Shown: piece by piece, positions 40,499 to 52,800 of the stretch | Position numbering within the stretch: position 1 is the stretch's first letter | Layout: every line of letters starts with the position of its first letter | Source: Hydrangea macrophylla | Taxonomy: Eukaryota > Streptophyta > Magnoliopsida > Cornales > Hydrangeaceae | Length of the DNA stretch: 64,000 bases | NCBI GenBank assembly: GCA_033977485.1 | Contig: CM066983.1 | Span: 62,181,010-62,245,009 of the forward strand | Direction of reading: 5' to 3' | Program-made: the position numbers and the translations under genes | Notes under the pieces: model-generated | Seen by the model: the letters and a program-made list of their open reading frames with translations, nothing else | The model's database searches: none | Told to the model about the DNA's origin: nothing

Positions 40499-42683
40499 TC
40501 AGCCCTCCTCTTCTTCATCCTCTTTCGGACCGCCCGGAGTGTACGTCGGCGACGGCCTCCTCCTACCACCCCTGCATCTTGGACCAGTCCTCGATGAACC
40601 GGCCCTGCCTCCACGGTACTACACACACGAATAAAATGAGAGCAATTAGCGAGGGAACAACAAAAAAAATACAAAAACAGAGTTGAGTCAGAGACTTACC
40701 AAGGACGCCATCTGGTTGGCAGCAAATTGCCGCATACCATCCATCTGTCAAGGGAAAGAATCTAGGGTTAGAACCTTATAACCTTAAGAAAGTGCAAAAT
40801 TAGAGACATACCCGGTGGTCTCGTGTAAGGACCAAGGACCGTAGGCTAGCCGCCAAGGCGTGACCTTCCTCAGCGTAACTCCAAGGAACATTGAGGACGC
40901 CCGCTGGCTGAGTAGGGTACCCACATGTGACTCACGGCACCTCCATCATTTGGGGAGTGCCATCAGCGCCTAGAACGTTGACGGTCCAATCCCAATGAGG
41001 GATAGGGTCAGGAGCCTGAGGAACCTGCCTCCTGTACATCTCGCGAAGCTGAAGGCACAGGATAAGTTAGGAAAAGATAAATCAAAAACATGGACAATAA
41101 ATATAAACAAAAAAAAAAAAAATGCAAAAAAAGAACTCACCTCCAGGAGTGGGAAGTTAGGCATCAGGAAACGGCCACGGTAAGCCTCATAACCGGTCTC
41201 AGAAAGAAAATGGTCCCAAACATCGGTGCCAGCTAAAGCCGCTAGCAGAGCATCTCCAGAAAGGTCACTAGCATCCATCACAGGAGGATCATGAGGGACG
41301 CGATACCGGGAACCACCAACCACCTGCCGAGAGACCCGCTCCCCAAGGAACCACTGCCTGCACTCGGTACTCTCCAGCAGAAGGCGGCAAGAGGTAAGAG
41401 ATTTAACCGCTTGTATCTCCTCAGTGGCGGCATAAGCGACGCCCTCCCAAGGCGTCCAATCAACACTAGAGGCTGTCAACCCAGTTAAGAAGTTTCGAAG
41501 CAAAACAATCCGATGGGCCCTACTCTTCACCCCAACAACGTCCCTCCGCCATCTCAAGCCTCGTGGGAATAGAGGCACAGGAGCCATACCATCCTCATCC
41601 TCGCCTGACTCGTCTGCTGGGGAGGGAGCCAACATCTTCAAGTATTCAAAACTCTAAAGCTGCACAGACAAGGGTGAAATCAGAACAAGTATGAAAATCA
41701 AAAAGATGGAAAATAAAAGAAGAAGCAGTGCATACCTCCCAAGCTCGCCAGAATCCCCCAGTAGATTTAACATCGCCCCGAGAGACCTCCCCCATATGCT
41801 TGTAGAGATGGGCCAGGGCAGCACCACCCCAGTTGTAGGAGGGGATCTCATCAATGGTCGCCAGGCAAGAAAGGAGCCTCAAGCTCACCCGGTCGTTCCT
41901 TGTCGCAAAGATTGAGCACCCGAGGACATACAGAAGATATACTCTCAGAAGCTGGGAATTGTTCAGATTATGATTCCCTCTTCCATAAGCCCGGTAAAGC
42001 CAGCCGCAGGGGAACCAATGCCTCTCCAGGTTAGGGGGAACAGCCCCAATCAACATCTCCACCGCCTCCGGGTCAATCTCATAAAAATAGTCCAGAACCA
42101 GGCGCTTCCCGCCAACCCTCAAGCCCGTAATCATGGAGAAGTCGAAAGGCGTCATAGTCATCTCTCCGAACGGCAGGTGAAAAGTGTTGGTAGTGTCCCA
42201 CCACCTCTCGGCCAGTGCATAGAAGTGAGCCAAGTCATTGCTACTTTTCAAAACCAAGCGGACGAAGCCTCCGAACCCGGCATCATCAACCATCCTCTTA
42301 ACAGTGGGCGAAAGCTGGGTATACCATAAGAAAGCATGGCAAGGCTACCATGGCCTTTCAAGGCCACTTCCGGCACCTACACACAACAAAGACGACAAAA
42401 GATGCACAAAATCACTATTCACAACCCGAGAGCCAAATTCACAAAATCAACATTTGAGCGCAAATCGAACTTCTAACGATCTCTAGGTGCACACTACGGC
42501 TCACAAAACTAGCACAATACATGAAGATGGTCCTAAAATGTCGAAAGTTTCACATACCAAGCTCGCTAGAGCCGCGGCCGAAAGATGGTGTTGGGGGTCC
42601 CGCAAAATCACGTCCGGGGTGTGCATCTCGGCCTTCATCCGTCCTTTGGCCTTCTTAGACGGTCTCCTTGAGGTCGAAGCCAT
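40499..42683 (-). pseudogene. Antisense multi-exon plant-mobile-domain (PMD) gene carried by the Ogre element
   Basis: Minus-strand gene with GT-AG introns. Coding exons (plus coordinates): 42558-42683 (start MASTSRRPSKKAKG), 41736-42376, 41141-41659, 40812-41048, 40700-40744 and 40499-40618 (acidic end KEDEEEG). A noncoding exon ends at 42787 and a 99-nt leader intron spans 42688-42786. Exon 2 carries the aminotransferase-like plant mobile domain signature (FHLPFGEMTMTPFDFSMITG, WGGAALAHLYKHM). PMD proteins such as Arabidopsis MAIN/MAIL1 act in silencing and are often transposon-borne. Lesions: a frame change near the exon 1-2 junction (the exon lengths sum to a non-multiple of three), a TAG in exon 2 (about 42344), a TAG at the start of exon 3 (fits Trp) and a TGA in exon 4 (about 40938, fits CGA). 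Splice sites are all intact, so the gene decayed recently. Confidence 0.8.
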
Positions 42684-42876
42684 GGATCTACAAGAAAAAT
42701 GGAAGTTCAAGTTAAACTTTCTTCTTGAAAATTTGGGCAAACCAAAACACCAATCAAAAATCTGACTACAGGGAAAGATTACTCACCTGGGCGCGCACAA
42801 GTTGCGCTTTGATGAATTTTGGCTTCAAAAACACCTCAAAGTGGCCAAGAATGAGCTTCAAGAGCTCAATAACTCG

Positions 42877-42926
42877 AAATATAAGAAGATGAAGTCCGTC
42901 GCGGCAGTGGCCCAGTGCGCCGCGAC
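42877..42926 (-). promoter_or_regulatory. Palindrome module and TATA-like site upstream of the antisense PMD gene
   Basis: GTCGCGGC (42898-42905) and GCCGCGAC (42919-42926) form an inverted pair 21 bp apart around the AGTGGCCCAGTGC spacer that also links CCGCGG units in the Ogre LTR. On the minus strand a TATA-like CTTATATTT (42877-42885) follows immediately, then the noncoding exon and leader intron. This looks like a promoter built from the LTR module; the TATA box is weak. Confidence 0.5.
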
Positions 42927-43196
42927 ACTGCTCCCCGTGGGCCCCGCGTCGCTCCGTTTTGCTCCGTTTCGCCCCGTTCTGGCCCGTTTTGGCCTTTTTT
43001 AGCCCGTTTTTGGCCCCGATCAGCCCCGATGGCCCATTCCAGTCAAGATTTATGAGGTTTTTACCCCAAGCAGATTAAATGTTGTCAGAACTACCTCCAG
43101 CAGGCAAAAACTGGGAAAAATCGATTCCCGAAGACCCGAATCGGCCATTTCAGGATAACCGTCGCAAATTTTGATCAAACACGAGAATTCTGGTAA
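42927..43196. other. GC-rich Ogre 3' noncoding sequence
   Basis: Contains reiterated GCTCCGTTT / GCCCCGTT / GGCCCGTTTT motifs (42949-43015) and no coding frame. The antisense PMD gene starts just to its left. Confidence 0.6.
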
Positions 43197-43745
43197 CGGA
43201 TCCTGGTTTTTAGCTAATGCACCGAGTAATCGAGAAAAGAGATACCCTGGGAACCCTGCGTCATCCCCTGAGGACAAAAGCAGACCGATGCCAGCTCCCA
43301 GAAGCCCTGACCGGCTCTCTTGGATTGAGCGCCGAAAGATTTGATCAACCGTGAGAGGTTCAGAGACGGATCCTGATTCCTGATCAAGAAAAGAGACTCC
43401 CCGAGAACCCTGCATCATCCCCCGAGGACAAAAGCAGACCGATGCCAGCTCCCAGAAGCCCTGACCGGCTCTCTTGGATTGAGCGCCGAAAGATTTGATC
43501 AACCGCGAGAGGTTCAGAGACGGATCCTGGTTCCTGATCAAGAAAAGAGATTCCCCGAGAACCCTGCATCATCCCCCGAGGACAGAAGCAGACCGATGCC
43601 AGCTCCCAGAAGCCCTGACCGGCTCTCTTGGATTGTGCCCCGAAAGTTTTTGATCAACCGTGAGAGGTTCAGAGATGGATCCTGGTTCCCGATCAAGAAA
43701 AGAGATTCCCCGAGAACACCTACATCATCCCCAAGGGTAAAAGAT
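43197..43745 (+). repeat. Ogre 154-bp tandem repeats
   Basis: About three and a half copies of a 154-bp unit: GATGCCAGCTCCCAGAAGCC starts at 43287, 43441 and 43595, and GGATCCTGGTTCCTGATC recurs at the same step. The copies are very similar. Satellite-like arrays in this position are characteristic of Tat/Ogre elements and can seed genomic satellites. Confidence 0.9.
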
Positions 43746-44365
43746 ACTACCACTAGCCAGAACTGATTCCTGAAAGTCGGCCGTCAGGAACAATCAGAGC
43801 ATCGCCCAAATCCAGATCTCCTGATTATCAAGAATTACCACAAGATCCCTCGGTCACCTTTGGCTATCGTCTTCTAAACAAAGCGCATCTGAACTGTCTC
43901 ACTCGTTCCAGAAGTTTACCCCTAGACCCGGAGTCTTCTAAACTCCGATGTCCTTATCCGAGTCACCCACCGCATCACAGTTGCAAACACTAGCACAATA
44001 CCAGCCCACTCGGAGTGGCACACCCCGCAGCATTTGCTCATACTAGAGTCATAACACTAGACATGATAGGACTCATGACACAATTCACATCACATCCATG
44101 CATTGCATATCACTCTTATTGCATAGCATCCGCCTGATTGTTGTGCATGTGCATGTGTGATTTATTCCTTTGAGCTCCGAACTACGTCCTGGTCTGATTC
44201 CACTTGGGATACGTAGGCAGCTCACGTAGAGCACGACCAGCACTAACCTCATCATCATTGCATCTTTTGCAACGTTTTTATCCTAAATCTATAGCCTCCA
44301 AAAGAACTGTCTCTACAAAACTTTGGCACTCGCTTGCGACATGCGTTGCCTCGCAAGTTCATGCC
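43746..44365 (+). other. Ogre 3' noncoding sequence before the polypurine tract
   Basis: No coding frame of note. Includes GCATTGCAT-type motifs (about 44100-44125), GTGCATGTGCATGTG (44143-44158) and the third CTACGT...ACGTAG motif (44177-44222). Confidence 0.6.
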
Positions 44366-44379
44366 ACAGAGGGGCAAAC
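44366..44379 (+). other. Ogre polypurine tract
   Basis: ACAGAGGGGCAAAC lies directly against the TGTAGACACC start of the 3' LTR. Confidence 0.8.
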
Positions 44380-47300
44380 TGTAGACACCCCATTTTGTCG
44401 GCTATCAGATTTAGGAGACCCATAGCTTGGTGGTTCACAATGATCGTAAAAGACTCAAAAGGACTCCTGAAAGTCAGCTATCTCTCAGAATGCTCAGAAT
44501 GACCAAAATGCCCCTGAAAGCCCAAAAATTCCCAGATTTGGTCCCGAAGTTCTGAAAACATGCTATGTCGTAAGAAAAGCGATAAAAAAGAGTTTTAAAG
44601 GGAAGTCAGATGAAATCGTCGGCTCCCAGAGACCCCCGGAAGTCCCGGAAGTTCCCAGAAAGTCCCCGTTGACCGGTTTGACCAAGGTTTGACTAGGTTT
44701 GACCAAGGTTTGACCAAGTTTGACCAAGTTTGACCGAAGTCATCCGAATTCACCAAAATCATCTTAATTCATGGGAAAAGTGTTAAAATAAGTTCCAAAA
44801 GGAAATCGAGCGAAAACGTCAGCTTCCGGGAACTCCCGGAGGTTTCTAGAACTTCCCGGGAATCCCAAGTTTGACCAGTTTGACCAAAATTTGACTTTGG
44901 AACCGGGGCGCTGAAACAATTTTCAAATATTTTTCATAGATACTAGAGGTCAATAGCTTTCCAACGGTATATCGCACATAATTCCTGGATTCAAAACGAA
45001 TTTATTACGAATTTCCGAAGGCGAAAAAGACGATCAAATCGGCTTTTATCGCAAATACCGCAAAACTTTTCAAAGTGACCTGTCCCCAAAATATTTTTTA
45101 TGTAAAGTAGACTCCATTACCTTTCCAACGGTATATCACAACCTCAATTTGGAGTTCGTATGCATTTTCTGTGAATTTCGGACGAAATAGGGCCTTTTCG
45201 CGAATACCGGAACTTCGGGGGGCCTAAACAGCATTATCTGGACGAAGGGAGGAGCAGTGCCGCCGCGGCACTCCCCTCCAGAACAGTGTATTTTTGTAAT
45301 TTCTTTTGTGGTCCCATTTTGATTAATTAAAAACCAAAACGACATAGTTTTATGATTTCAGATGTTTGGAGCCAATGGGAGTACTTTCTAAATCCCAAAA
45401 ACACCCCAAGTTGGCCTATATAAACACCCCATTACTCCTCATTTTAGGGGAGTCAAATGTGAGTTTTGGAAAATTTTGGGAGAGAAAGTTGTAGAGATAA
45501 GGTTAGAGTAGAGAGAAAAGAAGCTTTCTTCTTTGATTTTTCATAACAAAAGTGAGTTCTTACTTTGTTTTTTACTTCATTACTTCCATTAATTTCAACA
45601 TTCAATACTCCCAACCACCATTTTAGTGAGCATTCAAGAGAGTGGGAGCTTCTTCCATGTCTAGTGTCAATACATATGAGTGAAATACCAATCTACAAGT
45701 CTCATGCTTCATGAATATCATCTATTGATCATCATTTACTTGCTTATTTATTTATTGTTCATCTCTTCTTATCCCATTTCTTTTTTTTATTTTCTTTATT
45801 TACTTACTAGTTCATCATCATCTAAGTGATGACATGAAGTTTGGGGTGAGTGAATCCTTATGGATAGTAGCTCTTGACCTCAAAAACATGTTTGATAGAT
45901 GATGATCATAACCTCAATACTTCCAAAGTATTCTTGGAATGTATTGAAGTTATGTTCAAAAATAAAATAAATCTCTCCAACAATCTTGGAGGTTCTTGAT
46001 GATGAGTTTGATGTTGACATTTTGAGTGGCTATAATCCTTGTTGAGTATTGAAAATATGCTTTCAAAACATCTATTTCAAAACTCCTCTCAATCCCTCTC
46101 ACTTTGGTTTCAAGAAACAAAACCTTGTTTTCTCCAAAATCTCCAAAACAATGAGTCAAAACAGTGAGTGAGTCGAGTTAAAAGATTTCTCTAGAACTCA
46201 ATACTCAATATATGAATTCAAGGCCACTTGGAAAGTCTTCCTAACTCATTGGAGAACACCCATGATTTTTGGTTTGACTTGGAAGTACTTGGAAATGGTC
46301 CATTTGGATCCCAACATTCCTTCCAAACATTCTGTTTTTGCTGTCACAGCAGCTAGGGCCACTTCCAACCTCTTTTACAGAAAACTTTTCCAAAAAGAGT
46401 GGTCCTAACTTATTTTTCCCTTAAAATTCAATGTCTTAGGGAACTTTCGGTATAAAATGGGCCCTTATATCATTCTTTTTCATTTTCTAAGATTTTCTAA
46501 CATTCCAGTCAACAGTACGAACTCTGTTTCTGAGTGACCTGTGTTGTTTATATGTTTTCTCTCAATCTGTGGTAGCTATTCAAGATTGGCTTTTTGGGTT
46601 TTATTCTAGACACAATAAGGAACATCTCCATAAAAAATCATGCATTGAAAACATTCCTAACCCCTCTTTTCAAATTACCAAAGATGATGCTACTGTTCTG
46701 TCCACTATTCACAGAAAGCATACCTTAACTTTCATTCTTTGTTTTGATGCTTATATGCATTCCAAATTAGCTCATATCTTAGGAAGTAGTTCATACTACA
46801 TTTGTATACATCCCATGTTGATTTAATCCATTCATTCATACATATTTTAGGCTCCTAAGTCATTTTAGAAATCCATGTACACAAAACACACTACAACCTT
46901 TGCACATTTTAGATATATACATTGCATTCATGCAAGGTTTGGGGTTTTTGTAACTCTTAATCCAAGGAGATTATAAGGAATGAACTTGATCACACATTCA
47001 TGCTTCCCCTTTGATCTAATCATCCTTTCTCATCCGTCCCGGGGATTGAGAGATCTTCTTTTCTCAAAGAATAACATGCATCATACTAGCTTGTTAAGCA
47101 TATTTTGATTTTTTTGTTTATTTGTTTCAAGAACAATTCATGTCCCCCTTTAGATTAGGAAAACTTGATTAATTGATATATGATTAGACGATTTTTCCTA
47201 GGTTTATTTGTGTGATATTTGGCTTAGATCTTATGAATGATATCTTATTTTTAGATCTTTCATTTCAAGTTTCTTATGTGATGTAATATACTATCGTAGT

Positions 47301-47618
47301 ATTATTTGTCGAACCATACCTAGTATAAGATGATTATTTGGATGCTAATTGAGGCCCGTCGAAAGACGGGGCGAGTTGAGGGTGTTTTAGTCGCGACAAA
47401 GGCTCCTTCCTCTCTCGTACCAAAACCCCGAACCAAGTTCTTTGGTTATGAAGGGCCGGTGCCCTTATCCGTTTGGGTGAGTCAAAATTAGGTTTCTTGG
47501 TTCCTTAAAGACCAAGTGACGACTCTGTATCTGTTTTCAACAGACCTTTTCTCTTTCCTTGATTCAAAATCAAACGAATTTTAAAACATAACAAAGCGGT
47601 GGAAACCCGGTGTCCACA
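44380..47618 (+). repeat. Ogre 3' LTR
   Basis: 3239 bp, nearly identical to the 5' LTR and followed by the CCACC target copy. It keeps a single CCGCGG unit (about 45257-45271) and an extra TTGACC repeat (about 44700-44710), and lacks 22 bp near 47216. The low divergence points to a recent insertion. Confidence 0.95.
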
Positions 47619-48262
47619 CCACCAAGCATAAGACTGTTCGGAGGGATCATGGTGCCTTGTTGTACGCGGTGTGTGATAACTCTATACCGGTCGACTTTGC
47701 TACTATAGTGATTAATCAGATGATTATCTGTTCTCTTGACACCACCACCTCAGGCAGCCTGCCCTTCCCTACACTCATTACCCGCCTTTGCTCTCACCAT
47801 GGGTGCAACGCCTTAGACTCTGACCTTTTGAAGCATGCGCCTTCGCCAATCAACTCTACTACCATCTCTAAGAGTGATGCGCAGATTCTTTCGTATTCTA
47901 AGAGGGCGAGGACCGAAGAGGGTCCTAGTGGTGCGCGGGAGGAGGAGGCCGGCCCTGCTTATAACATGTCTGAGGTGTACCAGCGCCTTGACAGTTTGGG
48001 GGAGAAGCAGTAGAGGCAAGGCCGGGACTTGATGGGATTATGAGGAGAGGTTCAGGATTTCCGCGGGGAGTATCAGCGGGACATAGGCATGATGATGAGC
48101 TTCCAGAGCGATTTCTTCCAGATGCAGTTCCCTGGCGTAGACGACCCCTACTACTTCCAGAATCCTTACGGTGGTTCAGGTGATTATGGTGGCGCTGGAG
48201 GTTCGGGTGCTTACGGTGGATCGGGTGGCCAAGGCGGTGGTGGCGACGACGTAGATGATTAG

Positions 48263-48484
48263 CCGGATTTGCCTCAAGTTCTAACTCCATAGGATCTAAT
48301 TGTAGTGCGTTAGCATTATTTCTTTTTAGTAAGTTTAAAATTTGTTGGTTTCTAGGGTTGACAATTATGGGTGTGTTTATCCTGGTATCTGTTTCTTTTG
48401 GGAACTTGTTGGATATTTGGTGATGGTGTGGATGTTTTTACTGCTTCTCTTTATTTGTACTTTGTGGATGCTTTGAACTCTTGT
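48263..48484 (+). other. Athila 3' noncoding part, left of CV3
   Basis: Sequence after the ORF2 stop up to the CV3 target site CTTGT (48480-48484). T-rich, no frame of note. It continues at 62855. Confidence 0.7.
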
Positions 48485-49178
48485 TGTCACGCCCCGACGT
48501 AGCATAAATATGGAAAGCGTTTAATTTCCTTTATGGACCCGTAGGTCGCGACAGTTTGAAGGATCGATTCCGTCCCAAACGTCGAACAACGTAAAACCAT
48601 TAATCAGAGTAGAGCAATCAAGGCTTATAAAATTTTTCTAACTTATTACATATTACAGTACGGGGTCTACTAAGGCACAAGCCGCCTTAAAACAAAACAA
48701 TAACTTAGTGTCTATTACAGTTATCCTTATTACAAACCCAGTTATAACTTAAAGACATATAATCATTAAGCAAGTTTCTCATTCCAAAAGCCGCCATTCT
48801 CAGTTAGCGTAGTCATAAGTTTCCTCCAGTTTATAACCTGAAAAGCCTGAACACGAATGTCCAGGACGCATCAACGCCGTCAGCTTCAAGAAGCTGGTGA
48901 GTATTAAAAACATAACTTTGAATGTAAAACATACTCATTTACCTTTTTCCCATTTCCATTTAAATCCACAAGTTTATATTTAAGATAAAGAGCTCGTTTA
49001 GAAAACAACCACAACATTATTTAAAAGATAAATTCACACATATGTGACCGTGTATGAGAATGATGCACCATCTCATCTGACCGACTCTTTTCTCTCGACA
49101 AAACCCAACAACCCACTATCCTACTCCTGGTATCTTTGAAACACTAAGATAGCCACACTTTAGCAACGGGGCGCCAGG

Positions 49179-49410
49179 GAGTGTCCAGTTTGCCTCACAC
49201 TTTGGTCCGGGGTACCAGGGAGTGTCCATTGCCTCACACTTTGAATACCCTAACCGCCATGCAAATACTGGAGCAACCTCACGCAGTATCCAGACTCGAG
49301 TATCAGGGAGTGTCCGTAGGCCACACTTTAGCACTACCATGGGTGCCAGTGAGTGTCCAAGTTTGGCGTCACACACTTTAACGCTTCCATGGGCGTCAGG
49401 GAGTGTCCAT
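49179..49410 (-). repeat. CV3 LTR repeats (CAGGGAGTGTCC / CACACTTT)
   Basis: Five copies of GAGTGTCC (49179, 49220, 49309, 49351, 49401), usually preceded by CCAG or TCAG, alternate with CACACTTT. The step is about 41-50 bp with one double step. The 5' LTR has the same array at about 60652-60885. The open frames here are produced by the repeat. Confidence 0.8.
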
Positions 49411-49811
49411 ATTTTCCACCGTCGCATTTCAAAGATACCCTCGCCGTAACCTCAACCATAACCACAACCACAACTGCAAATCTCAATCTCAATCTCAATC
49501 TCATACTCTTTTCACACTGACCATTACTCTTTCCACACTGACTGACACCCACATGCATGCACAACAGACTCCATATGAATGTCATCAAACTTTAAACATA
49601 AAGGAATTCACAGAATTATAGAAATAACACGCGTACGGGGATTGAAAATTCGTAATTCATTGCCTTAATCATTTTAAACATAGCTAATAGCATTCTGTGT
49701 TAATAAATTTCCAAACAGGACCTTAACAGTACTTTAAATTTCATCCCAAACAGTCCCTGACCACAAAACAAGCAAAACTAGAAACTGCCGGAAATCGCGC
49801 GCGCAGGCCGC

Positions 49812-52800
49812 TGTGGACACGCGGAATCGGACCACTTCTCTTGTTTGAGATTGTTTTGAAAAGGAAAAGAAAATAGGTCTGTTGAAAACAGATACAGAGT
49901 CGCCACTTGGTCTTTAAGGAACCAAGAAACCTAATTTTGACTCACCCAAGCGGATAAGGGCACCGGCCCTTCATCACCAAAGAACTTGGTTCGGGGTTTT
50001 GGTACGAGAGAGGAAGGAGCCTTTGTCGCGACTAAAACACCCTCAACTCGCCCCGTCTTTCGACGGGCCTCAATTAGCATCCAAATAATCATCTTATACT
50101 ATGTATGGTTCGACAAATAATACTATGATAGTATATTACATCACATAAGGAGATTTGATATGGAAGATCTAAAGATAAGATATCATTCATAAGATCTAAG
50201 CCAAATATCACACAATGCAAAGTGAAAGATCACACAAATAAACCTAGGAAAAATCGTCTAATCATGTATCAGATAATAAAGTTTTCCTAATCTAAAGGGG
50301 ACATGAATTGTTCTTGAAACAAATAAACAAAGAAATCAAAATATGCTTAACAAGCTAGTATGATGCATGTTATTCTTTGATAAAAGAAGATCTCTCAATC
50401 CCTGGGACGGATGAGAAAGGATGATTAGATCAAAGGGGAAGCATGAACGTATGATCGTGATCATTCCTTATAATCTTCTTAGATTAAGAGTTACAAAAAC
50501 CCCAAATCTTGCATGAATGCAATGTATGTATGTAAAATGTGCAAAGGTTGTAGTGTGTTTTGTGTACATGGATTTCTAGAATGACTTAGAAGTCTAAAAT
50601 GTGTATGAATGAATGAATGAAATTAACATGGGATGTGTACAAATGTAGTATGGACTACTTCCTAAGATTTGAACTAATTTGGAATGCATATGAGCATCAA
50701 ATCAAAGAATGAAAGTTGAAATGTACTTGCTGTGAATAGTGGACAGAACAGTAGCATGATCTTTTGGAATTTGAAAAGAGGGGTTAGGAATGTTTTCAAT
50801 GCATGATTTTTTATGGAGATGTTCCTTATTGTGTCTAGAACACAACCCAAAAGGCCAATATTGAATAGCTATCACAGATTGAGAGAAATTATATAAACAA
50901 TAGAGGTCACTCAGAAACAGAGTTCGTACTGTCGACTGAAATGTTAGAAAATCTTAGAAAATGACAAAGAATGATCTAGAGGCCCATTTTATACAGAAAG
51001 TTCCATAAGACATTGAATTTTAAGGTAAAAATAAGTTAGGACCACCCCTTTTGGAAAAGTTTTCTGGAAAAGAGGTCGTAAGTTGACCTAGCTGCTGTGA
51101 CAGCAAAAACAGAATGTTTGGAAGGAATGTTTGGGTCCAAATGGACCATTTTCAAGTACTTCCAAGTCAAGACAAAAATCATGGGTGTTCTATAGTGAGT
51201 TAGAAAGACTTTCCAAGTGGTCTTGCATTCATACATTGAGTATTGAACTCAAAATAATTCCTTGAAGTTAAATGACTCACTGTTTTGAGGGTTTTGAGAA
51301 AAACAAGGTTTATTTCTTGAAATCAAAATGAGGGGTTTAAGAGGGGGGTTTTGAAATGAGGGTTTTGAAAGTATACTTCCAGATCTTGGATGAATATTCT
51401 AACCACTTGGAATATCAATTCCTAACTTATTTCAAGAACTTCCCAAGTATTTGCAAACCATGGTTTTATTTGGAAATCACACTCAAGAATCTATGGGAGT
51501 ATGATACATGAGAGGATAGATGATACATGATATGATATAGCATACTAAAAGTGGTAAAGAACATGTGCATGGGATATGGGTTCATCTAGATACAAGAGAG
51601 TGTTGCATCAAAGTGTGAAAGCCAAAAAGTGAAATGCTGTGAATAGTGGACAGACTGTATGCATTACTTTGTAGCATTATAATGGGAGGTCAAACGTGCC
51701 TAGAAAAATGTGAGAAAAATCAGAGATCATTCTTATTGTGTCTAGAAAATAACCCAAAAAGCCAAACATCAATAGCTATTACAGATTAAAAGAAATAAAT
51801 CAGAATGTACACATGACTCAGAAACAAAAGCTGCACTGTTGACTGATTTTGTATGATTTTTCATAAATCAAAGAAAAGGTTTATGATGACCCATTATATA
51901 CCAAACGTTTCCTAAGACACCCAAGTTTTATAAAAAAAATAGAAAAGATATATGTACAGTGACGAAAATATCCAGAATAAGTGCAAGAAGTTGGGTGAGC
52001 ATTCTGTGAGAACAGAGGCAGATTATGAATATGAACTTCTCACATCCAAAACAAATACTTTCACATTTCGATAATTGATGGGAAAAATTGGGGACAGACT
52101 ATGATGTCTTAGGAAGATTTTCCAAGTGGTTTCATCATCATAACTCAAGTATTTAATTCAAAACAAATCTTTGAATCTGAACAGCTCACTGTTTTGGATC
52201 ATTCTTGAAGAAAATGGATTTGGGTTTGAAATAGAGTTTGAGTTCTTGATTGGGGGTTTTGAAATAGATGTTCAAAGCATGAACTTAAACTCTTGAGATG
52301 ACCATGTGACCACTTAGAACCTCATCCAACCTTGAATCATCAAAGAACTCCCAATATTATTAGAGAGATTCATTTTTATTTTGGACATAACTTCAATACA
52401 TTTCAAGAACATCTTGGAAGTATTGAGGTTATGATCATCATCTATCAAACATGTTTTTGAGGTCAAGAGCTACTATCCATAAGGATTCACTCACCCCAAA
52501 CTTCATGTCATCACTTAGATGATGATGAACTAGTAAGTAAATAAAGAAAATAAAAAGAAATGAGATTAAGAAGAGATGAACATAATATGAACAAGCAAGT
52601 AAATAACAATCAATAGATGATAATCAATATGATTTTGGACTTGTAGCTTGGTGTTTCACTCATAGATTTTGACATTTGGACATGGAAGTAGCTTCCTAAC
52701 TCAAGAATGCTCAAGAATGGTGATTGGGTATATTGATGATGAAGTATATAGAAAAATGGTGGAGGAAAACAAGATTAGAACTCACTTTGATTTGAAAAAA

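Larger units (their letters stand above)
27357..47618 (+). mobile_element. Ogre/Tat-like giant LTR retrotransposon, 20.3 kb
   Basis: It is flanked by the perfect target duplication CCACC (27352-27356 and 47619-47623), with TGTAGACACC...GGTGTCCACA ends. Its LTRs are 3293 and 3239 bp and nearly identical. Internal order: primer site, leader with 51-bp repeats, gag-protease-G-patch-RT-RNaseH-aRNaseH-integrase, tandem repeats, two antisense genes, 154-bp repeats, polypurine tract. The second RNaseH of archaeal type, the G-patch-like motif, the long 3' noncoding part and the antisense ORFs place it in the Tat lineage. It interrupts Athila ORF2. Confidence 0.95.
26822..48262 (+). pseudogene. Athila second ORF (plant transposon protein-like), split by the Ogre element
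   Basis: The ORF starts at ATG 26822 (MVSALKYNRTQL). After a frameshift near 26935 it continues with FEVEAIFQRHRWL, then two stops (about 27045 and 27056) before VRMFYASIV and SFEAYVRGVSI. From memory this resembles the 'putative plant transposon protein' domain found in second ORFs of Athila-type elements; its function is unknown. The Ogre element is inserted at 27357 and the frame resumes after its CCACC copy at 47624 (LLYAVCDNSIPVDFATIV). A further stop at 48011-48013 and a TGA near 48042 precede a Gly-rich tail (GGSGDYGGAGGSGAYGG) ending DDVDD at about 48262. The product is broken by at least four lesions plus the insertion. Confidence 0.75.

Noticed and set aside
49116..49621. ORFs of 66-103 codons, repeated near 60589-61094
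   Set aside because: They lie in the GAGTGTCC repeat array of the two CV3 LTRs and are repeat artefacts.
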